Source: Abeoforma whisleri (lineage: Eukaryota; Opisthokonta; Ichthyosporea; Ichthyophonida). From it: 10,471 nt of DNA. The DNA lies in assembly GCA_002812265.1 (NCBI GenBank), contig PDIO01000017.1, positions 2,960 through 13,430 on the forward strand. Reading direction: 5' to 3'. Shown here piece after piece: positions 1-8,377 of this stretch; the stretch's first letter is position 1, and each line of letters starts with the position of its first letter. A program made the position numbers and the translations under genes. The notes beneath the pieces were generated by a model. It searched no databases, was not told where the DNA came from, and saw only the letters and a list, made by a program, of their open reading frames with translations.

Positions 1-556
1 TTTTTTGCTCCATTTTTTCTAACATGATTGTATACATTTTTCTAAACTTTTCATATAAGATACAATGTTTTAGTTTTCCTCCAAAAAAATATTAACCGAG
101 AAATGCAAGTTTCGATTTCTTTTTTTCTATGGTAAGGGAAAAAAACTAAAACTTGGTAGATCAAAATATCATGTACAAGTGATTAAATTATGAGTATACG
201 TACAAAATTGTTTCTTTCACTAGAGTTTATGATGGCTATGATACGATTTTGCTTCATAGCACGCTACACAGTCCGCATAAGGTTATTTAATCACCTTGGT
301 TGTATTGTTATGACTTTACCATAATTATCAATAATTACGTATATTAAGTAAAAGTTCGTTGTTTCATTTAATCTCGACTATAGATATACGTAGGCGAGAT
401 ATATTTGATATTTATAAACGTGCCTAGGACCCCATATCACGCATTATGAATATCTGACTTCGTTTGAAAGTATCTTATTAAGAACCAATTTAGCCCCTTT
501 CGGACTAATTATTTGTGTTACTCGTCACACCCGATAAACCGACATTCATCAGTTAT

Positions 557-755
557 CCCGTCACCGGGGTGCATTAACGTCATTATTACGTTTATCTTAA
601 TCGACTTTTCGAAAACAGGATTTTTTGTCACTGTAATTGTGATTATTTCATTATTTCCCGTCACCGGGGTGCATTAACGTCATTATTACGTTTATCTTAA
701 TCGACTTTCGACAGCAGGATTTTTTGTCACTGTAATTGTGATTATTTCATTATTT
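557..755. repeat. 100-bp tandem duplication, two near-identical copies
   Basis: Copy 1 spans 557-656 and copy 2 spans 657-755. Both begin CCCGTCACCGGGGTGC and end TTTCATTATTT. They differ by two substitutions and one single-base deletion, clustered in the middle of the unit (around 607-615 against 706-713), so the duplication looks recent. Each copy carries AACGTCATTATTACGT, which contains ACGTCA-type half-sites of the kind bound by bZIP factors. No gene is seen beside it, so any regulatory role is speculative. Confidence 0.93.
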
Positions 756-1097
756 CTTATTTTCATTGCTGTTGCTATTATCAATCTCATTAAATTCGCC
801 ATGCAATTGTTTTGGGTGCATTCAATAGAGATGATCTAAAAAAAAAGTTCTTAACAATAAAAATGACTTCCATGTTATCGATGTTCATTTATTTGATAAA
901 ACTTTTTTACAAAGTACTCCAACTGCGTTATCTATATTCTTGTCTCTTCTTTCAGTATTACAATCTTTTTCTACTCCATATAAATTTTCTCCTGGAATTT
1001 TATCGGATGTATGGAGTGTAACTAAGGCTGTGGGGTTCAAGTTCTAACTTTCGCTAAAGCAAATACATGATAATTTTTCTTGAAAATCGATTGCTTG

Positions 1098-2188
1098 ACG
1101 CAAGAACAGCAAACATTGTAGAGTTATAAAAGAACAAATTTAAGTACTGTTCCAAAAAAAAAAAAAAAAAGTTTGCTATTTCATTTCGAAATTTGTAGCT
1201 TGATTCTCGAAAGGAAATGCAATGCTTGTCCAAAATCAATTATCACATGGGTAATTTTGAGGTTACATTTTTTTTAAGATGCACATAGGCGCATATAGCA
1301 AAGACCTTTTCAATTTAACACTAGAGTTAAGTATACCATAAATTCAATAGTAAATAGAAAAAACAGAAAAACAGGATAGGGTGAAAGAGAGAGACAGATA
1401 TCCGTGAGATTTATATGTGTGAAAAAAAGGGAGTGAGATTTACATGTATGAAAAGAAAGGAATAGGAAAGAGTAATTTTATTATACAGTATAATGGAGAT
1501 TAAAAATGTAAAATAGTAAAATAAACGATGTAGAAGAATAACAGCTACCGTGAAATTAAAGACGTATTTTGCCATCTTAAAATATAATTGCACAACTCCT
1601 GTATATAATTAATACATTGATTTTAACGGTTGTAAAAGAAAAACAGCATAAATTGTAGAGAAACACATTTATTACTGTTCCAAATGAGATTTTTTTTTAT
1701 TTTTTTTTTTTAAATTCAAAAACTGCCATGGCTTGACTCTCGGAAAGAAAAATCAATGCAATGTTTGTCCAAAAATATATTATTGAAGGTATGAATTTGG
1801 GTTACGTTTTCTCTTTTTGAAAAAATGCACATATGCAGCACATATGCACATATAGCAGAAAAACTTTCTCGATTTAACGCTAGTTAAGAATATTATAAAT
1901 GCAATAATAAATCAACAAAAAAAGAAAAAAGAAAATGGAAAAAAGAAAAAAGGGTGTGAAATAGGAGATGTTTGTGTGCGGTATATGTATGAAATGAAGT
2001 AACAAGAAAGACTAACTTTGCTATAAAGATGAAAATGTAAAAGAATACATTGTAGTGACATAGTAAAATAAAATATATAGAAAAATAACAGCATAAATGC
2101 AACCGATAATTGTACGCGTATTAGTCCTATAAAATAAAATTACACAACTCCTGTATAAAATTACTACTTGTTGATTGTAACAAAGAAA
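1098..2188. repeat. Two diverged tandem units of about 0.55 kb
   Basis: Unit A (about 1098-1637) and unit B (about 1638-2188) share the same landmarks in the same order: ATTGTAGAG, TACTGTTCCAAA followed by a long A or T tract, TTGACTCTCG/TTGATTCTCG with GAAAG, GCAATG(C/T)TTGTCCAAAA, a GCACATA...CATATAGCA segment, a purine-rich block, AAAATGTAAAA...ATAGTAAAATAAA, AACAGC, and CACAACTCCTGTATA near the end. Similarity by eye is roughly three quarters with several indels, so the duplication is old. Neither unit contains a plausible protein, and I saw no clear terminal inverted repeats. It could be a segmental duplication, a pair of non-autonomous elements or a diverged satellite. Boundaries are approximate. 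Confidence 0.8.
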
Positions 2189-2375
2189 AATCTTTTTAAA
2201 GTGAGAAATAAAGGTACTAATCAATATTATTTTAATCCTGTCCTAATAAAGAATCCTTAAATATGACGATGATAATTGATAAAAAATTGGCAAGAAACGT
2301 TGTCCTACTTTCATTTTTATTCCTCTTTGCTTTATGACGTGATCTCTTTTAAAAAAATGTTGGTTTGATCCTTTC

Positions 2376-2394
2376 ATGACGCATTGTTCGTCAT
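2376..2394. promoter_or_regulatory. ATGACG-N7-CGTCAT inverted repeat, possible bZIP site
   Basis: Two perfect 6-bp arms, ATGACG at 2376-2381 and CGTCAT at 2389-2394, face each other over 7 bases. A CRE-like TGACGTGA lies 36 bp away at 2335-2342. TGACG/CGTCA are half-sites of ATF/CREB-type factors. The sites lie downstream of the tetraspan gene rather than in an obvious promoter, so function is uncertain. Confidence 0.2.
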
Positions 2395-2658
2395 TGATTT
2401 AAAATTATTATTATCAGCATATCAGGATATAAAATATAATAATAGTAAACAAAGTTAAACTTATTCTCAATTATTGATAAGAGCATACTCCTATCGGAAT
2501 TCAACTAAAATAAGGCATAATTTTTACAATCTACAAGGTCAGATCAACTTGGTCAAGATAAGTGAACTATTTTGTAGCATATTTCGTTTCTTGTCATCAC
2601 TTTTCTTTTCTTTTGCCTAAAACAAGACTTTTGATAAGGCAACTTAGCAACTTCAATC

Positions 2659-3345
2659 TTACAGTTGCTGGGATTTTCCCATACTTGCTGAAGAAGAGGC
2701 ACTAAATCGATTAACATTTTCCTTCGCTGTTTTCAAGTAAGCTTTTTCGGCGTGTTGCTTGGCGAAGCCCGTAAAGAGAGCCATCAATACCAAAGGAATG
2801 AAAATCAAACAGGTCGCAATATATCCAGAACCGATCGTACAAGAACCAAGTCTGTAGCTTCCGGGGCTATCAGGGCATACTACAACAGTAACGCCACCCT
2901 CTGTATAGCTTCCACTACCCCAACTTATAGGAAACAAAATAACGACAAACAAGTTAAGAATGAAAGCAAACAGAGCAGTCAAAATATTGCTTTTGTCGGT
3001 GCTTCCTGAAGGACAACAAGTAGAGAGTAAAATAGAGAAGGTGCCAACAATAACAACAATCCCTTCAATTAATAAAATAATAACAGAAGCAGTCCAAGTA
3101 CCATGCGGGGAAGAGGACAAATCGAAGCCTGTACAAGTGTAGCCGAAGTTAACAGTGTCTTGATTGAATAAAGTAGGATGGTTGGTACAAAACTGTAAAG
3201 GACCCCACTCTACGGTGTAATATTCGCTGGCTGGTGCAATAACCCATTTGGACGAATATAACGAAAATGCAATTAAAAGAATGGAGAAGAATCCAAGGAA
3301 AAGAGAAACAACTCGGTAGAAGAGTTCAGTGAAAGAGAAACCCAT
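2659..3345 (-). CDS. Claudin/SUR7-like four-helix membrane protein
   Basis: This intronless gene encodes 228 aa from the ATG at 3345-3343 (MGFSFTELFY) to the TAA at 2661-2659. The first in-frame ATG places TM1 close to the N-terminus, as in the family. Four hydrophobic helices are seen at about residues 9-31, 84-109, 121-142 and 174-194. The first outer loop has SKW at 32-34 and W47-G-P-L-Q-F-C53 followed by C71, which resembles the W...C...C signature of the claudin/PMP22 and fungal SUR7/PalI superfamily. The second loop holds C157 and C169, likely a second disulfide. The C-terminal tail is basic, then Ser-rich (SASSSASMGKSQQL). Known relatives organise plasma-membrane domains, cell-cell contact or pH sensing; which applies here cannot be told. 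It is transcribed divergently from the protease gene, with 1.54 kb between start codons. The fold is fairly sure and the exact family is not. Confidence 0.85.
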   Translation of the reverse strand: MGFSFTELFYRVVSLFLGFFSILLIAFSLYSSKWVIAPASEYYTVEWGPLQFCTNHPTLFNQDTVNFGYTCTGFDLSSSPHGTWTASVIILLIEGIVVIVGTFSILLSTCCPSGSTDKSNILTALFAFILNLFVVILFPISWGSGSYTEGGVTVVVCPDSPGSYRLGSCTIGSGYIATCLIFIPLVLMALFTGFAKQHAEKAYLKTAKENVNRFSASSSASMGKSQQL

Positions 3346-3513
3346 GATTGTCAATATATTTAAAGACTAACAAATTAATGAAATTTGTATACTGAATTTG
3401 AAAAGGAATTGAAACAGCTGGTTCGACAAGTTTTAAACCAACAAGTTGTATTAGATTTAAATTTATGGAAAGAGAAAGTAAGTGTAGCTTTTAATTTTAT
3501 GTATTATTGTTTG

Positions 3514-3665
3514 TTTTTTTTTTTTAAAAAAAAAAAAAAAAAGTTTGCTTGATGTCAGATATTTGGTATATTAAAAAAAAAAAAAAGACAAAATTTTTTT
3601 TTTTTTTTGTCAATTTTTAAAAAAAAAAAAAGACAAAATTTTTCTTATTTTTGGTCAATTTTTGA
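3514..3665. repeat. T12A17 tract and two 45-bp A/T hairpin units
   Basis: T12 at 3514-3525 is followed directly by A17 at 3526-3542, which can fold back on itself. Two units with a 45-bp period follow: GACAAAATTTTT begins at 3587 and again at 3632, and GTCAATTTTT at 3609 and again at 3654. The arms TTTTGTC and GACAAAA face each other across poly-A/T, so the DNA or a transcript could form stacked hairpins. The block lies about 170-320 bp upstream of the tetraspan start codon. Poly(dA:dT) tracts commonly exclude nucleosomes at fungal promoters. Replication slippage is an equally simple origin. Confidence 0.75.
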
Positions 3666-4274
3666 AAAAAAAACTAATAAAAAAAAACAAACAAACAAAA
3701 CAAAAATAAAGATATCAAAAAAATAGCCTAAACTAAAACAAACACAATATGCAAATGGCAAAAAAGCAGATGATGTAGGTAGTTGAAACAAATGACACCT
3801 CTGCTCCCTTCATTTCCACTAGCTAGTAATTAAACTATATACATATTGAATTTTTAAGAACCACAGGCACTTTTTTACAACATCCAATAAGATATTTTGA
3901 ATTAAATAGAAAACATTTTTGACTGTTCATTTGCGTCATTCAGTTTTTGTATCTAAATATACCTAGAAAATCTTTAACAGCAGCATTAAAATATTTTGAC
4001 TCTAGTATGATCATATTCTTATAAGTAAGTGATATAACATCATATATATAATAGAGCTGTTTTGCAACTAGCTGAGTCAAATTGGCTTATTTTAGTGATT
4101 GGACGAATAAATTTGTCAGAACCATTTCAGTTGCTTTGATTGTCTTTGAATTTGGTTTTTAATAACCAATGGAATGAAGAAAAAAATTTATAATATTTGT
4201 GTAGAGTTTCCAGTCAGTTGGTTAGTCAGAGCCTAGAGGAGAGAAAGCGTTTATGTGATTAAGTAAGACGAACA

Positions 4275-4278
<4 letters not shown>

Positions 4279-4373
<95 letters not shown>

Positions 4374-4379
4374 TCTCTC
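4279..4379. repeat. (CT)n microsatellite, about 100 bp
   Basis: An almost pure CT dinucleotide run, broken by three TT steps (near 4314, 4362 and 4372), lies about 510-610 bp upstream of the protease start codon. The opposite strand reads as GA repeats, which resemble GAGA-type promoter elements in some eukaryotes. No coding role is supported. Confidence 0.97.
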
Positions 4380-4744
4380 ACAATCATCTGCTATGCAGAT
4401 ACCTTTTTTAAGAACAAAAGGCAAACAAATACCATTTAGAGTGTGCCAAAAAGGTTTTAATTGTGTCATAATACCAAATATAGTGCATAGTAATTATGAT
4501 TGTATCATATCTTTTTTTTTAGTTTGGAAATTTAATTTGAGGCTTTTAGTAAACTGAATAGACAGCTTTTAAATTTGGTTTTGCCAAAAAAAAAAAAAAT
4601 AATAATAAAAGAAAAAAAAAAAAAAGAAAAGAAAAGTGAAGAAAGTATGCTTGAAAATCTTCAATAATAATAAGTTCAATTAAACAGAAATTTTACAACA
4701 AAAATTTGTCTGTTGTGTTGATACTGATAGTTGAATTGTTATTA

Positions 4745-4885
4745 CCAATAGAGAGTGCATTTCCTCTCTCCTATCCATTCTCTTTATAATTAATCTTTTC
4801 CTTAGTGATAGATCTTTTTCTGTTTGTGATCGTCCCTCTTTAAATTAATATATACAGTGCATTTTCATAAAAAAGAAAAGAAAAG
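4745..4885 (+). promoter_or_regulatory. Probable promoter and leader of the ADAM gene
   Basis: A CCAAT pentamer lies at 4745-4749, about 140 bp before the start codon. It is followed by a pyrimidine-rich stretch (4761-4802) and a TATA-like TAATATATACAG around 4846-4857. The presumed leader ends in a purine-rich AAAAAAGAAAAGAAAAG tract directly before the ATG, with A at -3 relative to the start codon, which is favourable. Order and spacing fit a fungal core promoter; the transcription start is not known. Confidence 0.45.
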
Positions 4886-7421
4886 ATGAAATTGCTTTCA
4901 TTTTTCTCTGGAGTTGCTGCTCTGCTAGTTCTAGATGCTTCAGCTACTGTTGTTGAAAATAAACGTAAGTTATATTTTAAAGTTTTTAATTCTTGTCTAT
5001 TGCAGCATCTCTCTTTGCGTTCACCCTACTTTCGCTTCTTCTTTCCCCCTTTTACTGTGTACATTGCACTCAATTATTTTTTACTATTAAACTATGTTAT
5101 TTTTATTTTTTGGTTTGTGTGTTTCTTAGGCCGAACGACCCAAAATTGGAATTGTTTTCAATTGCTTCTCAAAAATATGATCTACCTTGCTTTTTTTTTT
5201 CCTTACTTGTTTATAAATATATTGACTGATTAAAGTTTGAGACATTAGCTATCGTTATTGTTTTCTAAAGATTCTTTTAAAAAATGTTACAGGTCGTTTA
5301 GATCAACATGTTGAACATTTCGAACATGTATCTCCAAGTCTCAGGTCTCGGAGAACTGCGGATAGCAATGTTGACCTTACTCTTTTGTATACAGCTTTTG
5401 ACGAAGTTTTCCATCTGCAACTTCGACAAAAAGACCACAATTATAAAGTTAATGTCGTTGATTCTGAACGCACCCGAAGAGACGTATCCTCAGCCGTTGC
5501 CCCAGAGATATATGAAGGAATCGTTGATGGACAACCTAATTCTGAAGTCAATGGCTTTGTTAATTCTAACAATGTGTTTGTTGGTACAATTAGAACAGAA
5601 GATGGTCACGTATATTACTTAGAACCCTCTGTAAAATTCAACCAGCACACCACCGGTCATTCTAGTGTTATATATCGTCAGGAGGATGTTGTTTACAATG
5701 GCAAAACGTTTATTGATGCAGAAAGTGATGCCATCAATAAAGCGAAAAAAGCTGTGGCTAGACGTCTGAGTGAGAAAAAAAGATCATTAGTTGATGATGA
5801 TGAAGCTGAAAATATTGGACGGGAACGTAGAGGTCCGCCAACTGCGATCGCCAATACTTGCTATGTCCACGCTGTCGCCGATCATACTTATTATGACAAA
5901 ACTCAAAGCAATGCCGATACTTTGGCAGATTTGGTTTATTTTATTGATGAAACTGACCGTATCTTTCAAGATATTGTTCGATTTAATTTTTATGAAGACT
6001 TTGATGTTCGATTGAAAGGAGCAGAGTTTACAATTTACACTAGTGCTGATGCTGCTGGAAACCCTGTCTCCACCACATCCACTTCCTCTAGTGACGTTTT
6101 AGTTGATTTTTCGTCCAAGGATTTTGGAGACTTTTGTTTAGGACATTTGTTTTCCAATAGAGATTATAATGATGGTGTACTGGGACTTGCTTATGTTGGC
6201 TCAGTAAATGGTAACGATGGTGTTTGTGGTCGTCGACAAGGTTCTTCCAATGGAGACATCAGTTTAAACACTGGTATTTCGACTGCCCAAAATTTTGGTA
6301 AAGAAATTTCCCGTGCCGTTTTAAAATTGGTAACTGCCCACGAAATCGGTCACAATTTTGGCTCCCCTCACGATTCTACCAGTGACTGTTTGGGAAATGA
6401 CGATGGTAACTTTTTAATGTACCCACAAGCATCAAGTGGTAAACAAGCCAATAACGATCGTTATTCTTCTTGTTCTGTTGCTTCTATCAAAAGAGTTTTA
6501 GATAACAGAGGAAGCAACTGCCTTCAATCATTTAATGATACTGTTTGTGGTAATGGCCTTAAAGAAGAGGGAGAAGATTGTGACTGTGGAGCAAACTGCG
6601 ATTCCGATCCTTGTTGTAATGACCAATGTACTTTTGTAGGTAGTGCGACTTGTAGTGCTGGTGACGAAGAATGCTGCGATCCAGGTACTTGCCAACCTCG
6701 CACAGATAGTTTTCCATGCAGAACTTCTGCAGACGATCGTTCTTGCTCTCTTTCAGCCACATGTGACGGTGTCAATGCTGCTTGTCCCTTAATTGCTAAA
6801 GATGATACCAATACTTGCGGTAATGATGCCTATTTGTGTGGAGTTGATGATGCGGGTACCCCTACCGGAGAATGTGACCAAAGCAACGATAACACCGTTT
6901 GTGAATTATACAACTTAACTTTTTGTGCTGGGGAGGATTCTACAGGTATCGATATAAGCAAAAACTCTGTAGACTGCATTGTATTTTGCCGATTACCTGA
7001 CAACCGTTGTGTATCCACGGTAAGTCTTGCAGGCCAAGAATTAAATGGCCGTCCAGTAGTTGCTGCGTTTTACCCAGTAGATGAGACTTGCGAAAACTTT
7101 GAAGGATATTGCTCTGGTGATGGGAAGTGTAACAGAGTTGATTTTGATATTTTGAACGAGTTAGGTGATAGATTACATGAACTGCTGTCTAGTGAGCATA
7201 TCGATACCGCACTCGTTTTCATAGGTGATTATTGGTACTATTTTTTGATCGGATTCTTAGTTGTTGTTTCAATTTTCTGTGCTATCTTCCTTTACAAACG
7301 TCATGTCAACCACCAATTAGAAAAGGATATTCAAAAGGAGAAGGAAGACATTATGAAAAGACGAGAACATAGGGCACAACCTTCTGAACAAAGCAAGGAA
7401 GCGTTATTAACCACGGTATAG
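4886..7421 (+). CDS. ADAM10-like membrane metalloprotease (one intron)
   Basis: Joining 4886-4964 to 5293-7421 gives 735 aa ending in TAG. Family members are Zn proteases that cut ectodomains off other surface proteins. A signal peptide (1-20, ASA|T) precedes a prodomain whose RLDQHVEHFEHVS matches the ADAM10 NKYIRHYEGLS region. A Kex2/furin-type site RERR is at 203-206, with KKR at 188-190 upstream. The reprolysin domain has HEIGHNFGSPH at 376-386 (H376, E377, H380, H386) and the Met-turn at M402 in FLMYPQASSG, like ADAM10 YIMYARATSG. The disintegrin domain starts at C445 (CGNGLKEEGEDCDCG), has no RGD, and leads into a Cys-rich part with CENFEGYCSGDGKC, matching ADAM10 CNDFRGYC. There is no EGF module, as in ADAM10. 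A TM helix at about 676-694 and a 41-aa charged tail ending TTV follow. The prodomain has no cysteine. No frameshift is seen. Confidence 0.93.
4965..5292 (+). other. Intron of the ADAM gene (328 bp, phase 1)
   Basis: The donor is C|GTAAGT and the acceptor is TTACAG|GTCG. Splicing joins AATAAAC to GTCGTTTAG, giving ENKRLDQHVEHFEH, which aligns with the N-terminal prodomain of ADAM10 and keeps the frame through to the Zn domain. The intron is long for a compact genome. It contains other plausible acceptors, TATTGCAG ending at 5005 and TTTCTTAG ending at 5129. If unspliced, the exon 1 frame remains open to the stop at 5231-5233. Confidence 0.88.
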
Positions 7422-7496
7422 TTTTCGAAAAAAGAATAGTTGTTTCTTTGTAAGAAAATTGACCACTTTATATATGAAGGTAATAATATTGATACT

Positions 7497-7546
7497 AATA
7501 AATACAAATTGAGGCAAAACCAAATCTTTTAATATTTTTTAATAAA
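7497..7546 (+). terminator. Poly(A) signals of the ADAM gene
   Basis: AATAAA occurs at 7497-7502 and again at 7541-7546, that is 76 and 120 bp after the protease stop codon, in a T/A-rich context (AATATTTTTTAATAAATTTA). Either could direct cleavage and polyadenylation. Confidence 0.5.
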
Positions 7547-7896
7547 TTTATTTGAATAAGCTAATATCCTTATCAGTCTGCCAAAATCGATATGAGCGGC
7601 AACTGTTGGACTAAGAATAGTTAAATTTAAATAAAATTACTTTTCCTAGTTAAATTTAGATACTAAAAAGTAATTTTTTAGATTTTTGTTTTATGTAATA
7701 CTTTGAATAGATGAACAATCAAACTAGAATGTATTTCTGTGGTATCATTATTGCTATAAGCAACACGAGACTTGTATTGTATTTAGTCACTTGGCAAATC
7801 GATCTCTTTTTACTTTTACGTAATACGTGGACATCTTTAGGTTTTCCACACAAAGTATAAAACGTTTTTTTTGATTGACTAGCTAGTAGTTGACAT

Positions 7897-7962
7897 ATAT
7901 CTATTTGTTGATTATATCTATTTGTTGGTTATATCTATTTGTTGGTTATATCTATTTGTTGT
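7897..7962. repeat. 17-bp minisatellite, 3.8 copies
   Basis: The unit ATATCTATTTGTTGGTT repeats at 7897, 7914, 7931 and 7948; the last copy is incomplete. The first copy has ATT in place of GTT at its end, and otherwise the copies are identical. A TATAAAA motif lies 35 bp upstream (7856-7862). Confidence 0.95.
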
Positions 7963-8043
7963 TCCATCCACTCTTCGTTCACAAGTATACAACACAATCG
8001 AAAACCTACAAAAAATTATGGAACTCAACAAATAAATGACTGG

Positions 8044-8226
8044 ATGTCTTTTCAGAAGCATCAAGACATCCTAAACGAGGGGGAACATTTCGCTTTACTC
8101 ACAAACATATGTACACATGCACTAACCCATATCCTACTTGTACATTACAATGTTCACACAACGAGTAAAGGAAAGCACCGCATCGTGTGGAGTTGTATAG
8201 ATTTCAATTATTTCGTGCTTATTTAA
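8044..8226 (+). other. Small open frame of 60 codons, doubtful
   Basis: An ATG at 8044 opens 60 codons (MSFQKHQDILNEGEHF...) in a stretch visibly richer in G and C than its surroundings, while flanking DNA is AT-rich. The product resembles no family I know. Its second half is hydrophobic and mixed, without a clear helix or motif. It may be a chance frame, a last exon or a decayed gene piece. The TATAAAA at 7856 lies too far upstream to count as strong support. Confidence 0.15.
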
Positions 8227-8377
8227 TTTTTTTTTTTCTGTTACACACATACCTCAGCCAATTTTGCTGGTCAAGTATTAAATGGTCGATCTGGTTGAGC
8301 AGTACAATTTGTTAAGGGCGTCAGAAATGGAAAGCTGAGCAAAATGTTAAAAAATAAAACTATCGTTACAGTACATA

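Larger units (their letters stand above)
1..2658. other. Gene-free AT-rich region
   Basis: No open frame here exceeds about 70 codons, none resembles a known domain, and most are rich in Phe, Leu, Ile and Tyr, as expected from translated AT-rich DNA. The content that can be recognised is repetitive: a 100-bp tandem duplication, two diverged units of about 0.55 kb, and poly-A or poly-T runs. Part of the right end must be the 3' untranslated region of the minus-strand gene ending at 2659. I found no tRNA, rRNA or transposase-like reading frame by eye. Confidence 0.6.
3346..4885. other. Divergent intergenic spacer between two gene starts
   Basis: This 1.54-kb spacer separates the start codons of two divergently transcribed genes, so it should contain both promoters. 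Visible contents are an A/T homopolymer and hairpin block (3514-3665), a CT microsatellite (4279-4379), an A-rich GAAAA stretch (about 4587-4637) and CCAAT-type motifs around 4082, 4104 and 4165 and at 4745. The only long frame over the microsatellite is an Arg-Glu repeat translated from the CT run and is not a gene. Confidence 0.6.

Noticed and set aside
812-1021. 69-codon frame rich in Leu, Phe and Tyr
   Set aside because: Its composition is that of AT-rich non-coding DNA, the flanks show no clear gene signals and no domain is recognisable.
1021-1060. GGGGTTCAAGTTC resembling a tRNA T-arm or B box
   Set aside because: No A box at the right distance, no acceptor pairing and one B-box mismatch, so no tRNA or tRNA-derived SINE is supported.
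1893-2224. Overlapping minus-strand hydrophobic frames
   Set aside because: They fall within the 0.55-kb repeat units, are not kept between the two copies and consist of Phe/Leu runs from poly-A/T.
2752-3142. Plus-strand frames opposite the tetraspan gene
   Set aside because: They are antisense shadows of a clear four-helix coding sequence.
4251-4469. Arg-Glu repeat protein on the minus strand
   Set aside because: It is only the translation of the CT/GA microsatellite, with no supporting sequence on either side.
5006-5229. Separate plus-strand gene inside the ADAM intron
   Set aside because: It has no well-placed ATG of its own with gene-like context; it is kept only as a possible alternative-splice frame.
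6524-6811. 95-codon minus-strand frame inside the protease gene
   Set aside because: It lies opposite the disintegrin coding sequence and is explained by its codon bias; it has no independent motif.
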